From Methylobacterium sp. 17Sr1-1 (GTDB lineage Bacteria; Pseudomonadota; Alphaproteobacteria; Rhizobiales; Beijerinckiaceae): 64,000 nucleotides of DNA. Shown one piece after another: positions 8,820 to 18,567 of this stretch (positions are counted from its first letter, which is position 1; each line of letters starts with the position of its first letter). The DNA lies in assembly GCF_003173775.1 (NCBI RefSeq), contig NZ_CP029552.1, forward strand, positions 6,345,001 to 6,409,000. The letters run 5' to 3'. Made by a program: the position numbers and the translations under genes. Under the pieces are notes generated by a model. That model was not told the DNA's origin. It worked only from the letters and a program-made list of their open reading frames with translations, and did no database searches.

Positions 8820-10823
8820 ATGTCGACGGCAGAGTCCGCCGCGCTCACCCCTCGCAGGACCGGCGGCACGCTGGTGGATCTGTGGGGATCGGCCCGCCGT
8901 CGCGCGATGTGGATCGTCGCGAGCGCCGGCGTGATGGCGTCCTTGGGCGGGCTCTACGCGCTCCGGCAGGTGCCGACCTACCGTGCCACGGTCGAGCTGT
9001 TGATCGACCCGCAGGCGCTCCAGATCGTCGGGCGCGGCCTGTCTCGCCCGGACGCGCCGGCCCAGCTCGATTTCGCGAATCTCGAGAGCCAGGGGCTGGT
9101 CCTGCTCTCGGGCAAGCTCCTCGACCCGGTGATCGCGCAGCTTGGGCTGGCGGAGGACCCGGTGCTGATCCGCGGCGCCCCGCCCGGCGCCGATCCGGCC
9201 GTGGTGGCGCTCGAAGCTTTGCGGAAGCGCATCGTGGTGCGCCGGGTCGAGACCTCGTTCAACTTCCAGCTCACCGTCGCCTACCCGGATGCGCGGCGCG
9301 CGGCCGAGATCGCCAACACCGTCGCGGCGCAGTTCTTCGAGGTCGGCGCCCGGGACCGGGTCTCGGTGGTGCGCCGGGCCAACGAGACGCTGCTGACCCA
9401 GGCCGCCGACCTGCGCGCCCAGCTCAACCGGGCCGACGTGGCGGTGGAGCGCTACCGGGCCGAGAAGGGCCTGATCGGCTCCGGGGAGGCCGGCCTCCTG
9501 GTGTCGCAGCAGCTCAAGGAGCTCTACGCCCAGATCACCGTCGCGGAGACCAACGTCGCCCGGCTCTCGTCCCGGCGCGAGCAGGTGCGCCAGTTGCGGG
9601 CGTCCGACGGTCAGGTCCAGGCGGTGCCGGAGACCGACACGTCGCCGGTCATGGTCTCGCTGCGCACCCAATACGCCCAGACCCTCCAGGAGACCGCGAC
9701 CCTGTCGCGCAGCCTCGGGCCGAACCACCCGCAGATGATCGCGCTGGCCGCCCAGCGCGCCGCGACCGCGCGGCTGATCGCCCTGGAGGCCGACCGGATC
9801 CGCCGCACCATCGAGGAGGACCTGCGCCGGGCCGAGGAATCCCTGCGCCAGTTGCGGGCCCGCGCCGAGCGGCTGATCCAGAACCAGACCAGCAGCAACC
9901 AGGAGGGCATCCGCCTGCGCCAGCTCGAGAGCGAGGCGGAGGCGATCCGACGCACCTACAACCTCGTCCTCGACCGGACGAAGGACCTCGAGCAGCAGCA
10001 ATCGATCAACCCGAGCAACTCGCAGATCGTGTCGCGCGCCACCCCGCCGCTGAAGCCCTCCGACACCCCGGCGCCGGTCGTGGTGGTGGCCGCAGGCCTG
10101 TTCGGCGCCGTGCTCGGGCTGATCCTCGCCTTCCTCTACGACCTCTGGCGCGGCAACATCACGACGGTCTCGGGTTTCGGCGCGGCGGCGCCGGTTTGGG
10201 CGCGCCTGCAGCGGCGGGGCCGCGGCGGCGCCAGCGCCGAGGAGGCGCTCGTCACCGCGGCGCGCGAGCTGCGCAACCGCTTCGCCGGCCGCGGCCAGCC
10301 GGTGATCGTCACCGTGGCCGCGGACGGGCTCGGGCCTGAGCGCCTGCACGCGGCGGAGATCCTCACCGACCTGCTGATCCGCCTCGGCGAGCCGGCCCTG
10401 ATGGTGCCCGAGCAGGCCCATGCCCGCCTCGGCTTCGGCGACGGCCCGCACACCGACGCGCCCCTGCGCGGCCGGCTCGCCGTCATCGACCCCGGCCGCG
10501 GGGTGGAGCGCCTGGCCCGGCCCGAGATCATCGTGGCGGAGCGGGACCTCGCCCGCGGCGACGGCTGGCTCTCGATTCCCGAGACCTCCGACGCGATCCT
10601 GCTCGTCGTCGCCCCCGGCCGGATGACCCGCGGCCGCTTGGAGCGCCTGCTCGAGACCCTGGACGGCGCCGGCCGCTTCCGGGCGACGGGCCTGCTCGGC
10701 CTCGTCACGGTCGAGCCGTGGCGGGCCCTGGCCCCGCGCAGGCGGGCGCCGGCACGGCAGGTGGCTGGGCAGGTGACCGGGCAAATGACCGGGCAAGTGA
10801 CCGGGCAGGTGCGGGCGGCATGA
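8820..10823 (+). CDS. Wzz/GNVR polysaccharide chain-length determinant with degraded kinase-like tail
   Basis: Polysaccharide co-polymerase controlling chain length and export. N-terminal Wzz domain with TM1 at about residues 29-50, PTYRATVELLIDPQ just after it, a long periplasmic coiled coil (about 180-400), the GNVR-type segment and TM2 (PVVVVAAGLFGAVLGLILAFL). The roughly 200-residue cytoplasmic tail sits where a BY-kinase domain normally lies but shows no Walker A loop or Tyr cluster. An ATG at 8760 is in frame; 8820 is preferred because AGGGA lies 8 bp upstream. The stop overlaps the next start as ATGA. Confidence 0.88.
   Translation: MSTAESAALTPRRTGGTLVDLWGSARRRAMWIVASAGVMASLGGLYALRQVPTYRATVELLIDPQALQIVGRGLSRPDAPAQLDFANLESQGLVLLSGKLLDPVIAQLGLAEDPVLIRGAPPGADPAVVALEALRKRIVVRRVETSFNFQLTVAYPDARRAAEIANTVAAQFFEVGARDRVSVVRRANETLLTQAADLRAQLNRADVAVERYRAEKGLIGSGEAGLLVSQQLKELYAQITVAETNVARLSSRREQVRQLRASDGQVQAVPETDTSPVMVSLRTQYAQTLQETATLSRSLGPNHPQMIALAAQRAATARLIALEADRIRRTIEEDLRRAEESLRQLRARAERLIQNQTSSNQEGIRLRQLESEAEAIRRTYNLVLDRTKDLEQQQSINPSNSQIVSRATPPLKPSDTPAPVVVVAAGLFGAVLGLILAFLYDLWRGNITTVSGFGAAAPVWARLQRRGRGGASAEEALVTAARELRNRFAGRGQPVIVTVAADGLGPERLHAAEILTDLLIRLGEPALMVPEQAHARLGFGDGPHTDAPLRGRLAVIDPGRGVERLARPEIIVAERDLARGDGWLSIPETSDAILLVVAPGRMTRGRLERLLETLDGAGRFRATGLLGLVTVEPWRALAPRRRAPARQVAGQVTGQMTGQVTGQVRAA
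10764..10811 (+). repeat. 12-bp tandem repeat, four units, inside the Wzz-type gene
   Basis: Four in-frame 12-bp units (consensus ACCGGGCAAGTG) at 10764, 10776, 10788 and 10800 encode a GQVTGQMTGQVTGQV tail at the extreme C-terminus. Copy number could vary without shifting the frame. Confidence 0.85.
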
Positions 10824-12058
10824 CGAGCGGCATGACGGCCGGCCTGCATCCGGCGGCCTCGCCCGCCGCCGATTGGCGCGCGCCCTTCCAGGGCCGGGTC
10901 GCCTCCGTGGTGCTGGTCGGCGCGCTGGTCTTCAACGCCGCCCTCTGCTTCCTCAACACCGCCGGCGTCCCGGTCACCGGCGGCACCGTCATGGGCGCCG
11001 AGGTGGCGATCATCGCGGTCACCCTCGGTTTCGCCCTCGACGAGCGGCCGGGCCCGTGGCTCGTCCTCGCCGGGCTCGTGACCTACGGGCTCCTGCTCGT
11101 CACCCTGCGCGGCAACGCCGACGTCAAGGGCATCCGCGACTTTCTGATCCCGGTCGTGTTCTACTGCCTCGGCACCCGCAGCCCCTCCTTACGCGACGCC
11201 GACCGGGCGGTGCTGGCGAGCGGCGTCATCGTGGTGGTGATGGGGGTGTTCGAGTACGGCCTGTTCGACGTCTACCAGCAATACTTCAACATCGTGCGCT
11301 ACTACGTCGCCCGCGGCAGCATGTCGGCGGCGGAGATCAGCGAGCTGACCGGCTCATTGTTCACCAGCGGCATCCGGCCGGATTCGCGCGCCATCCTGCC
11401 CTTCCTCGGGCCGCACCGGGTCTCGTCGGTCTTCCTCGAGCCGGTCTCGGCCGGCAATTTCGGCGCCGTCCTGTTCGCTTGGGCGCTCTACCGCCGCACC
11501 ATGCGCGGGCGGACCTGGCTGTTCCTCTGCGCCGCCGTCACCATCATCCTGGCCGATGCGCGCTTCGGCGCCTATGTCTGCGTGGCGATCGCCGGCGCGA
11601 TGCTGGTGGGATACCGCCTGCCGCGCCTGCTGTGGTTCGCCCTGCCCTTCACGATCCTGCTCGCCCTCGCGGTCTACGGCTTCGAGAGCGTGCAGACGAG
11701 CTGGCAGAACGACATGGCGGGCCGCCTGCTCTGGGCCGCGCTCCTCATCACCTCCCTGCCGCCCGAGGGCGTGTGGGGGATCATGCCCGACAAGATGTTC
11801 CTGTCGGATTCCGGCTACGCCTACACCCTCACCCAGCTCGGGGTGGCGGGCGCGCTGGTGGCCTGGGGCCTGTTCGTCCTGATGCCGGCCCGCAACCCCG
11901 ACGGCTGGCGCCTGCGCTGCGCCATGGCGATCTATCTCTGCCTGCTCCTCGTCATCAGCGACTCGCCGTACTCGATCAAGACCGCGGCGCTGGCGTGGTT
12001 CATGATGGGGGCGGCGGACGGGGTGGAGCCGGAGACGGGGCGGCTGGCCGAGGCCTGA
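10820..12058 (+). CDS. Polytopic membrane protein, candidate polysaccharide polymerase or O-antigen ligase-like protein
   Basis: 412 residues, about ten predicted membrane helices with one larger loop (about 140-200, FDVYQQYFNIVRYYVARGS) as in Wzy/WaaL-like proteins; the segment RPDSRAILPFLGPHRVSSVF followed by EPVSAGNF resembles the periplasmic loop of exopolysaccharide polymerases. The start overlaps the stop of the Wzz-type gene by 4 bp, so the two are translationally coupled; together with the acyltransferase this suggests a small surface-polysaccharide assembly module. No glycosyltransferase or flippase lies beside it. Confidence 0.8.
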   Translation: MTSGMTAGLHPAASPAADWRAPFQGRVASVVLVGALVFNAALCFLNTAGVPVTGGTVMGAEVAIIAVTLGFALDERPGPWLVLAGLVTYGLLLVTLRGNADVKGIRDFLIPVVFYCLGTRSPSLRDADRAVLASGVIVVVMGVFEYGLFDVYQQYFNIVRYYVARGSMSAAEISELTGSLFTSGIRPDSRAILPFLGPHRVSSVFLEPVSAGNFGAVLFAWALYRRTMRGRTWLFLCAAVTIILADARFGAYVCVAIAGAMLVGYRLPRLLWFALPFTILLALAVYGFESVQTSWQNDMAGRLLWAALLITSLPPEGVWGIMPDKMFLSDSGYAYTLTQLGVAGALVAWGLFVLMPARNPDGWRLRCAMAIYLCLLLVISDSPYSIKTAALAWFMMGAADGVEPETGRLAEA

Positions 12059-12125
12059 TTGATCACGGTTAAGATACCGAGCAACCGCACTGGACAGAGT
12101 ACAAACGACGGAGGACGGAGGTGTG

Positions 12126-12449
12126 ATGGCCCTGACCCGCAGCTTCGAGGACACGATCAAGGCGCGCGCCGAGCGCGATCCTGCCTTCCGCGATGCCTTG
12201 CTCACCGAAGCCGTCGACCAGTTGCTCGCCGGAGATCTCGATACCGGCAAGGCGGTCCTGCGCTGCACTATCAACGCGACGATCGGCTTCGAGCGCCTGG
12301 CCGAGGAAACCGGCACCTCCTCCAAGAGCCTGATGCGGATGCTGAGCCCGGCCGGCAATCCGACCGCCAGCAATCTGTTCGGCGTGCTGCACGCCGTCCA
12401 GAAGACGACGGGCGGGCATCTCGTCGCCTCCGCGAGCGCAAGCGGCTGA
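12126..12449 (+). CDS. Orphan HigA/antidote-like HTH protein
   Basis: About 107 residues with the pattern of the addiction-module antidote (XRE-like) proteins: the helix-turn-helix covers GFERLAEETGTSSKSLMRML and ends in the family signature SPAGNPTASNLF. GTG at 12123 directly precedes the ATG in frame; GGAGG occurs at 12110-12114 and 12117-12121. No HigB/RelE-type toxin gene is adjacent: upstream is the polymerase gene and downstream a sensor kinase. It is therefore either a solitary regulator or the remnant of a toxin-antitoxin pair. Confidence 0.8.
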   Translation: MALTRSFEDTIKARAERDPAFRDALLTEAVDQLLAGDLDTGKAVLRCTINATIGFERLAEETGTSSKSLMRMLSPAGNPTASNLFGVLHAVQKTTGGHLVASASASG

Positions 12450-12590
12450 ACTGTTGCCGCCCGGCCCGGGGAGCCGGTCGACGAAACCTGCGACGGGACC
12501 GCTGTCCACACAGCGGACGGAGCGGCGTTAACTCCGTCTTAAGCACAGATCCGCCCAGGATACGGCGCGTGGGTCCCGTCCGTCCGGCCG

Positions 12591-15095
12591 GTGGCCGCGG
12601 GCGCGCCGTGGAACCCGTTCATGCTGGACTCGGTCCGGATCTCGCTCAAGGTGCTGAACGCGGCCCAGCTCGCCACGGTGGCGGCGGCCGCCTTCGGGCT
12701 GGCCTGGTTCGGCGGCGCCCTCTCCGGCGCCGCGCCGACGCCGGAGCGGCCGGCGCTCGCCCGGAACCTCGTCCAGGCGGCCCGGGCCTATGCCGACGCT
12801 CTTGACGAGGAGCTGAGCGCCTCGATCAACGACGCCCGCAACGCCGCCCTGCTCCTGCGCCTCGACGATGCCGCCCTGGCCGATTCCTGGCGCGCGGGCC
12901 GGTTGCAGGACTGGCTCGCCCTCAACCCGCGCTACCGGGACGCCGCTCTGCTCGGCCCCGACGGCTCCTTGCGCGCCGCCGGCGGGCCCGGCGGGACGCG
13001 GATCGATCGCGTCGTCGCCCGCAACGCACAGGTCGCGGTGGCGGCCGGCCCCGAGGAGGCGCCCTTCGCGCTGACCCTGGCGCTCGGCCAGCCCGGCCGG
13101 TCGGACCGCCTCGTGCTGCGCGCGAGCCCGGCCTATTTCGAGGGCATCGGCGAGCGGGTCCGCCGGGCCCTCGGCGCGGGCGAGGCACTCCGCTTCGCGG
13201 TGGCGGGGGCGGACGGGCGGGCGCTCGTCGGCTCGCTGCCGGCTGCGGACGATCCCCGGCCGCACGAGGCCGCGCCCACCCGCGGCAGCCGCGACATCGC
13301 CAGCCCCGGCTGGCTCGTCACCGCCTCCGCGCCCGCGATCCCGCTCCGGCCCACCGGGCCCGACCCGCGCCTGATCGCCCTCGGCCTCGCCCTGGTGCTC
13401 GCCGCCGGCGGCCTCGGCTACGCCCTCGGCGGGCGGGTCTCGGCGCGCCTGCGCCGACTGGCCGAGGAGGCCGGCACCGCCGACGAGACCGGCGGCGAGG
13501 CCCCGGTGTCGCGGGTGCGGGAGATCGCGGCGATCGCCGGCACCGTCCGCGACCGGGCCCAGAGCCTCGACGCCCGGCTCGCCGGGGCCGGGACCGGCCT
13601 CGACCGGGTGCGCGGCCGCCTGCACACCTTCGAGGCGATGTCGGGCTGGACCTGCTGGGAGATCGACCCCGAGACCCGGCAGGTCGTGTGGTCGGATCCC
13701 GACGGCGCCGGCGTCCTGGCGGGCGCCGACCGCGTCGCGACGATGGCCGACCTCGCCGCCCGGTTCGAACCCGCCGACCGCCCCCTCCTCGACCTCACCC
13801 TGAAGGCCGCGCTCGGGGCGGACGGCCCCCACGACGTGGTTCTGCGCACGAGCGGGCCGGGACCCGAATCCGGCCGCCGCCTGCTGGTGCGGCTCCTGCG
13901 CGGCCGCGACGCCGCCGGCCGGATCCGGGTCCACGCCCTCAGCCGGACGATCCGCGAGGGCGAGCCCGCCGACACCCCGGCGGGCGCCAACGAGCGGCGG
14001 CGCAACGTCGTCCTGCGCCGGGTCACCGACGGCATCGTCCACGACTTCAACGACGTGCTCACGGTGGTGCTGGTCAATCTCGGCGTGCTGCGGCGCCAGA
14101 CCGGCCTCGATCCGCGTCAGGCGGCCCTGACCGACGCGGCGCTCGCCGGCGCCCAGCGCGGGGCGGCGCTCACCCGGCGCCTGCTCGGCCTGGTGCGCGG
14201 CGGCGACCTCGCCGGCGACGGCCCCCCGGCGGAGCTCGCCTCCTGCGACCTCGCCGCGACCGTGGCGGCGTTCCTGCCCTTCCTGCAGGCCAACGTCCTG
14301 CGCGACGCGCCGCTCGTCACCCGCATCCCCGACGACCTGCCCAAGGCGGCCTGCGGCGAGCGGCTGGTCGAACTGGTGCTCCTCAACCTCGCCTTCCACA
14401 TCCGCGACCTCGGCCTGCACGGCTTCGCGGTCGGGGCGGCCGAGCACGCGGCCGATCTGGCCCCGGTGCCCGGCATGCCGGAGGGCCCGGCTCTGCGCGT
14501 GCTGTTCGCGAGCGGGCGCCGCCCCCCGGGCGCCGCCACGCGGCCGCAGGTCCAGGCGCTCGAGACCGTCGGGCGGCTCCTGCGCGCCGGCGGCGGGGGC
14601 TGGCGCGTCCTCAGCGACGGGTGCGGCGAGGAGGCCTTCCTGGCCGAGGCGTGGTTGCCCGCCGAGACGCACCCGGCCGAGGCGCGGAAGACCGCGGCCG
14701 GCCGCGCCGACCCGCGCCAGGCGGCCATTGCCGGTCCGGCGCCGCAGGCCGCGTTGCGCATCCTGCTCGTGGAGAGCGACAGCCTCGTGCGCGCCAGCCT
14801 CGTCGAGGCCCTGGCCGAGCTCGGCCATCAAGTGGTCCAGGCCGCTTCCGGCGAGCACGCCCTCGGGCTTCTGGCCCACGACGCCGCCTTCGACGCGATG
14901 ATCGCCGACCAGGCGATGCCGGTGATGACCGGCCTCCAGCTCGCCGCCACGGTGGTCGAGCGGCATCCGGGCATCCGCGTCATCCTGGCGAGCCCGCACG
15001 GCCAGCTGCCCCAGGCGGCCCGCCGCTTCCTCCAGCTCGACAAGCCGTTCCGGCGCGAGGATCTTGCCGCCGTGCTGGCCGCCCGCGCCGCCTGA
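12591..15095 (+). CDS. Hybrid sensor kinase-like protein with degenerate ATPase domain and intact receiver
   Basis: 834 residues: TM1 at about 27-45, an extracytoplasmic sensor region, TM2 (LIALGLALVLAAGGLGYALG, about 260), a PAS-like region, then a dimerisation/phosphoacceptor helix with His484 (VHDFNDVLTVVLVNLGVL). The following ATPase region lacks the normal N box: LVLLNLAFHIRDL stands where NLAxNARDA is expected, and no DxGxG is seen. The C-terminal receiver is complete (Asp773 in IADQAMPVMTG, Lys818 in LDKPF). The GTG start has no clear ribosome site; ATG 12621 is an in-frame alternative ten codons later. Confidence 0.85.
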   Translation: MAAGAPWNPFMLDSVRISLKVLNAAQLATVAAAAFGLAWFGGALSGAAPTPERPALARNLVQAARAYADALDEELSASINDARNAALLLRLDDAALADSWRAGRLQDWLALNPRYRDAALLGPDGSLRAAGGPGGTRIDRVVARNAQVAVAAGPEEAPFALTLALGQPGRSDRLVLRASPAYFEGIGERVRRALGAGEALRFAVAGADGRALVGSLPAADDPRPHEAAPTRGSRDIASPGWLVTASAPAIPLRPTGPDPRLIALGLALVLAAGGLGYALGGRVSARLRRLAEEAGTADETGGEAPVSRVREIAAIAGTVRDRAQSLDARLAGAGTGLDRVRGRLHTFEAMSGWTCWEIDPETRQVVWSDPDGAGVLAGADRVATMADLAARFEPADRPLLDLTLKAALGADGPHDVVLRTSGPGPESGRRLLVRLLRGRDAAGRIRVHALSRTIREGEPADTPAGANERRRNVVLRRVTDGIVHDFNDVLTVVLVNLGVLRRQTGLDPRQAALTDAALAGAQRGAALTRRLLGLVRGGDLAGDGPPAELASCDLAATVAAFLPFLQANVLRDAPLVTRIPDDLPKAACGERLVELVLLNLAFHIRDLGLHGFAVGAAEHAADLAPVPGMPEGPALRVLFASGRRPPGAATRPQVQALETVGRLLRAGGGGWRVLSDGCGEEAFLAEAWLPAETHPAEARKTAAGRADPRQAAIAGPAPQAALRILLVESDSLVRASLVEALAELGHQVVQAASGEHALGLLAHDAAFDAMIADQAMPVMTGLQLAATVVERHPGIRVILASPHGQLPQAARRFLQLDKPFRREDLAAVLAARAA

Positions 15096-15157
15096 CCGGC
15101 GCCTCGCCCAACGAAGCGGGGTCCGGTTCACCGAAGTCATGCGACAAATTCAAAGAC

Positions 15158-15199
15158 CTAGAGCGGTATGCGATCGCGCCACCGTCGGATACCGTCTAG
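15158..15199. other. Inverted repeat between sensor kinase and bcsS-like gene
   Basis: Arms CTAGAGCGGTAT (15158-15169) and ATACCGTCTAG (15189-15199) are complementary apart from one bulged G, with a 19-bp loop. It lies in the AT-richer 207-bp gap 15096-15302, which must also hold the bcsS-like promoter. Could be a kinase-operon terminator, a repeat or a regulatory hairpin; no U-run follows. Confidence 0.5.
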
Positions 15200-15302
15200 G
15201 CAAAAATTGCCGACTTAATCTCCGTTGCAGGACAATAAATTTTAACCGTCTCGTTGCATAAATCAGTGCACAAAGTTTTGGTAACCAGTTCAGGAGGCGG
15301 CG

Positions 15303-16097
15303 TTGATTGCCTCGATTCAGTCACGAACACTCGGCCTCGTCGGCGGCGTGAGCCTGGCCGTGCTCGCAGCGGCGGGTACGGCGCGGGCGGCGGACCTGAG
15401 GGCGCCGAGCACCGACGCCGACTGGTACACCGGCGCGCCAGCCCAAGCGGTCGACGACAGCTGGGCGGTCGCCGTCGACGGCTCGACCAGCGTCACCTCG
15501 AACAGCTCGGCCTTCGGCTCGATCACCGTGACGGCGCCGCTCGCCGGCTCGCCGACCCAGAGCGGTCCGCGGGTGCGGGTCGAGGCCATCGCCGGCACCT
15601 ATTCCTATCCGGGCCAGGCCGTCGCCTCGCGGGTGACGGGCTACCAGCAGGAAGGATCGGCGATGGCCGGCTACGAGTGGGTGTGGCGCGACGCGGCGCT
15701 CGCCGGCTTCATCGGCTTCAACGTGCGCAGCAACCAGCTCTCGATCCCCGATCCCGGCAACCCGGTGGTCGGCACCGGAATCGGCCTGCGCGTCGCCGCG
15801 AATTTCTACGCCAACCCGACCGACCGCACCATGGTGTCGGCCTACGGCTCGTATTCGACCAAGTTCAACGCCTATTATTCGCGCCTGCGCGTCGGCTACA
15901 TGGTCGCCGACGGCGTCTATATCGGCCCCGAGGCGCTGTTCCTCGGCGACGACTTCTTCCGCCAGTACCGGATCGGCGCCCATCTCTCGGGCGTGAAGTT
16001 CGGGCCGGTGCAGATGTCGCTGGCGGCGGGCTACGTGCAGGACCGGGTCCAGGGCTCGGGGTACTATTCGAGCATCGAGGCGCGGGCGAATTTTTAG
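15303..16097 (+). CDS. bcsS: BcsS-like cellulose biosynthesis outer-membrane protein
   Basis: 264 residues with signal peptide (LGLVGGVSLAVLAAAGTARA) and alternating beta-strand segments ending in an aromatic C-terminal residue (SSIEARANF), as for outer-membrane barrels. The pattern matches the BcsS family (PF17036-type, abundant and multicopy in Methylobacterium), whose role in cellulose export is poorly defined. The start codon is TTG, chosen because a perfect AGGAGG (15292-15297) lies 5 bp upstream and the signal peptide begins immediately. No bcsA/B genes are nearby, so a link to cellulose is by family name only. Confidence 0.72.
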   Translation: MIASIQSRTLGLVGGVSLAVLAAAGTARAADLRAPSTDADWYTGAPAQAVDDSWAVAVDGSTSVTSNSSAFGSITVTAPLAGSPTQSGPRVRVEAIAGTYSYPGQAVASRVTGYQQEGSAMAGYEWVWRDAALAGFIGFNVRSNQLSIPDPGNPVVGTGIGLRVAANFYANPTDRTMVSAYGSYSTKFNAYYSRLRVGYMVADGVYIGPEALFLGDDFFRQYRIGAHLSGVKFGPVQMSLAAGYVQDRVQGSGYYSSIEARANF

Positions 16098-16143
16098 ATG
16101 TCGAAGCCTGTTCGATCAGCCACTACAGACTGATCACGCTCTG

Positions 16144-16281
16144 CGTCATTCCGGTGCCGTGCAGCGGAGCACGGAATCCAGAAACACAGGTGTTTCGGAA
16201 GGAAGCGGAACGATCTGCGCCTTGTCCCGAACGATCCGCGGCTCTGGATTCCGGGCTCCGCTTCGCGGCCCCGGAATGACC
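16144..16281. repeat. Intergenic CCCGGGATGAC-type dispersed repeat, diverged pair
   Basis: CGTCATTCCGGTGCCGTGC at 16144 and, about 100 bp on, TTCCGGGCTCCGCTTCGCGG then CCCCGGAATGAC form the two outer arms of a long imperfect palindrome in the 295-bp gap between bcsS and malate synthase. It is the same family as the repeats at 21709, 26166, 39113, 47883 and 50329. Confidence 0.65.
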
Positions 16282-16354
16282 TGGCGGGTACCAGGACCGT
16301 CGAGCAAGCCTGACAAGCCCTCTACCTCATTTGCCCGCTCTCTCGAACGAAGCG

Positions 16355-16380
16355 GGGGCGCCCGGCTGTCCGGACGCCCC
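16355..16380 (-). terminator. Hairpin downstream of malate synthase
   Basis: GGGGCG-C-CCGG, loop CTGT, CCGG-A-CGCCCC: ten base pairs with one internal mismatch, 13 bp past the glcB stop codon. The downstream sequence on the minus strand (CGCTTCGTTC) has only a weak U tract. Confidence 0.5.
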
Positions 16381-16392
16381 TCCCCCGTCCGA

Positions 16393-18567
16393 TCAGGCCG
16401 GCGCGCCGGCCGCCTTGGCCTCGCGGCGGCGGGCGTGCAGCACGTACTCGGTGTAGCCGTTCGGCTGGACGCGGCCCTTGAACACCAGGTCGCAGGCTGC
16501 CTGGAAGGCCGGCCCGTCGAAGCCCGGCGCCATCGGCCGGTAGAGCGGGTCGCCGGCATTTTGGCGGTCGACCACCTGGGCCATCCGCTTCATCGTCTCC
16601 ATCACCTGCGCCTCCGACACCACGCGATGGTGCAGCCAGTTGGCGATGTGCTGGGACGAGATCCGCAGGGTGGCGCGGTCCTCCATCAGCGCCACGTCGT
16701 GGATGTCCGGCACCTTCGAGCAGCCGACGCCCTGGTCGATCCAGCGCACGACGTAGCCCAGGATGCTCTGGACGTTGTTGTCGATCTCCTGCTGCACGTC
16801 GTCGGGGGCGAAGTTCGAGCGGGCGAGCGGCACCTGCAGGATCTCGTCGAGGGCCGAGCGCGGCCGGCGCGCCAGCTCCTGCTGGCGGGCCTTCACGTCG
16901 GTCTCGTGGTAGTGCAGCGCGTGCAGCGTCGCGGCGGTCGGCGAGGGCACCCAGGCGGTCGAGGCGCCGGCCTTCGGGTGGGCGCCCTTCTGCATCAGCA
17001 TGTCGGCCATGGCGTCGGGCGCCGCCCACATGCCCTTGCCGATCTGCGCCCGGCCGAGCAGGCCGCAGGCGAGGCCGACATCGACGTTGTTCTCCTCGTA
17101 GCCCTTGATCCAGGGCGTGCCCTTCATGTCGTTCTTGCGGATGACGGGGCCCGCCTCCATCGAGGTGTGGATCTCGTCGCCGGTGCGGTCGAGGAAGCCG
17201 GTATTGATGAACACCACCCGCTCCTCCGCCGCCTTGATGCAGGCGGCGAGGTTCACCGTGGTGCGGCGCTCCTCGTCCATGATGCCCATCTTGAGGGTGT
17301 TGGGCTTGAGACCCAGCATCGCCTCGACGCGCCCGAACAGCTCGACCGCGAAGGCGACCTCGTCCGGCCCGTGCATCTTCGGCTTGACGATGTAGACCGA
17401 GCCGCGGCGGCTGTTGCGGATGCCGGACGTGCTCTTGAGGTCGTGGATCGCGATCAGCGCCGTGACGGCGGCATCAAGGATGCCCTCCGGCACCTCGGCG
17501 CCGCTCTCGTCGAGCACCGCATCCGTGAACATGTGGTGGCCGACATTGCGCACCAGCATCAGCGAGCGGCCGGGCACGCTGACCTCGCCCTGGCCGTCGG
17601 GGGCGGTGTAGGTGCGGTCGGGGTTGAGCTTGCGCTCGAAGCGGCGGCCGTCCTTCTCGACCGGGGCCGAGAGGCTGCCGTTCATCAGGCCGAGCCAGTT
17701 GCGGTAGACCACGACCTTGTCGTCGGCATCGACCGCCGCGACCGAATCCTCGAGATCCATGATGGTCGAGACCGCCGACTCGATCACGATGTCGGCGACG
17801 CCCGAGGCGTCGAAGCGGCCGATCCGGTGGGTGCGGTCCAGCACGACCTCGACGTGCAGGCCGTGGTGGCGCAGCAGCAGGGCCGTCGGCGAGGTGGCCT
17901 TGCCGCGGTAGCCGGCAAAGGCCTCGGGCCGGGCGAGCGGGATGGTGTCGCCGGTGTTCATGTTGCCGACGAGCTGCCCGCCCTCCACCGCGTAGGTCAC
18001 CACGTCGGCGTGGCGGCCGCCGGCGAGCGGCAGGGTGCGGTCGAGGAAGGCGCGGGCGCGCGCCACCACCCGGGCGCCGCGGGTGCGGTTGTAGCCGCCG
18101 CCTCGGGTCGCGCCGCCCTCCTCCGACACCGCGTCGGTGCCGTAGAGCGCGTCGTAGAGCGAGCCCCAGCGGGCATTGGCGGCGTTGAGCGCGTAGCGGG
18201 CGTTCGAGGTCGGGACGACCAGCTGCGGTCCGGCGATGGTGGCGATCTCGTCGTCGACGTCGTCGGTGCGCACCTGGACCGGGCCGGGATCGGGCAGAAG
18301 GTAGCCGATCTCGGTGAGGAACGCCTTGTAGGCCGCCTCGTCCACCGGCTTGCCGACCCGCTCGCGGTGCCAGGCGTCGATCTTCTCCTGGATCGCGTCG
18401 CGGGTCTCGAGCAGGGCGCGGTTGCGGGGCCCTAAGTCGCGCACGATGGCCGACAGGCCGTTCCAGAAGGTCTCCGGGCTGATCCCGGTCCCCGGCAGGG
18501 CTTCCTCGACCACGAAATCGTGCAGCACCGAGGCCACCGACACGCCACCGACCGTCTTGCGATCCAT
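16393..18567 (-). CDS. glcB: Malate synthase G
   Basis: Condenses glyoxylate with acetyl-CoA to malate. 724 residues, the standard length of the G isoform (about 725; the A isoform is near 530). Typical blocks are present: [38 protein letters not shown] with the Mg-binding Glu/Asp, the [14 protein letters not shown] region and [18 protein letters not shown] 18567 is chosen over in-frame codons upstream because GGAGGA lies 7 bp before it. In serine-cycle methylotrophs this activity supports glyoxylate handling and the C2 route; here it is a monocistronic gene 12 kb from the serine-cycle operon. Confidence 0.96.
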   Translation of the reverse strand: MDRKTVGGVSVASVLHDFVVEEALPGTGISPETFWNGLSAIVRDLGPRNRALLETRDAIQEKIDAWHRERVGKPVDEAAYKAFLTEIGYLLPDPGPVQVRTDDVDDEIATIAGPQLVVPTSNARYALNAANARWGSLYDALYGTDAVSEEGGATRGGGYNRTRGARVVARARAFLDRTLPLAGGRHADVVTYAVEGGQLVGNMNTGDTIPLARPEAFAGYRGKATSPTALLLRHHGLHVEVVLDRTHRIGRFDASGVADIVIESAVSTIMDLEDSVAAVDADDKVVVYRNWLGLMNGSLSAPVEKDGRRFERKLNPDRTYTAPDGQGEVSVPGRSLMLVRNVGHHMFTDAVLDESGAEVPEGILDAAVTALIAIHDLKSTSGIRNSRRGSVYIVKPKMHGPDEVAFAVELFGRVEAMLGLKPNTLKMGIMDEERRTTVNLAACIKAAEERVVFINTGFLDRTGDEIHTSMEAGPVIRKNDMKGTPWIKGYEENNVDVGLACGLLGRAQIGKGMWAAPDAMADMLMQKGAHPKAGASTAWVPSPTAATLHALHYHETDVKARQQELARRPRSALDEILQVPLARSNFAPDDVQQEIDNNVQSILGYVVRWIDQGVGCSKVPDIHDVALMEDRATLRISSQHIANWLHHRVVSEAQVMETMKRMAQVVDRQNAGDPLYRPMAPGFDGPAFQAACDLVFKGRVQPNGYTEYVLHARRREAKAAGAPA

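Noticed and set aside
12528..15140. 870-codon open frame antisense to the sensor kinase
   Set aside because: No family pattern; the plus-strand frame has clear His-kinase and receiver motifs.
16159..18435. 758-codon open frame antisense to malate synthase
   Set aside because: Shadow frame; malate synthase G on the minus strand is complete with all motifs.
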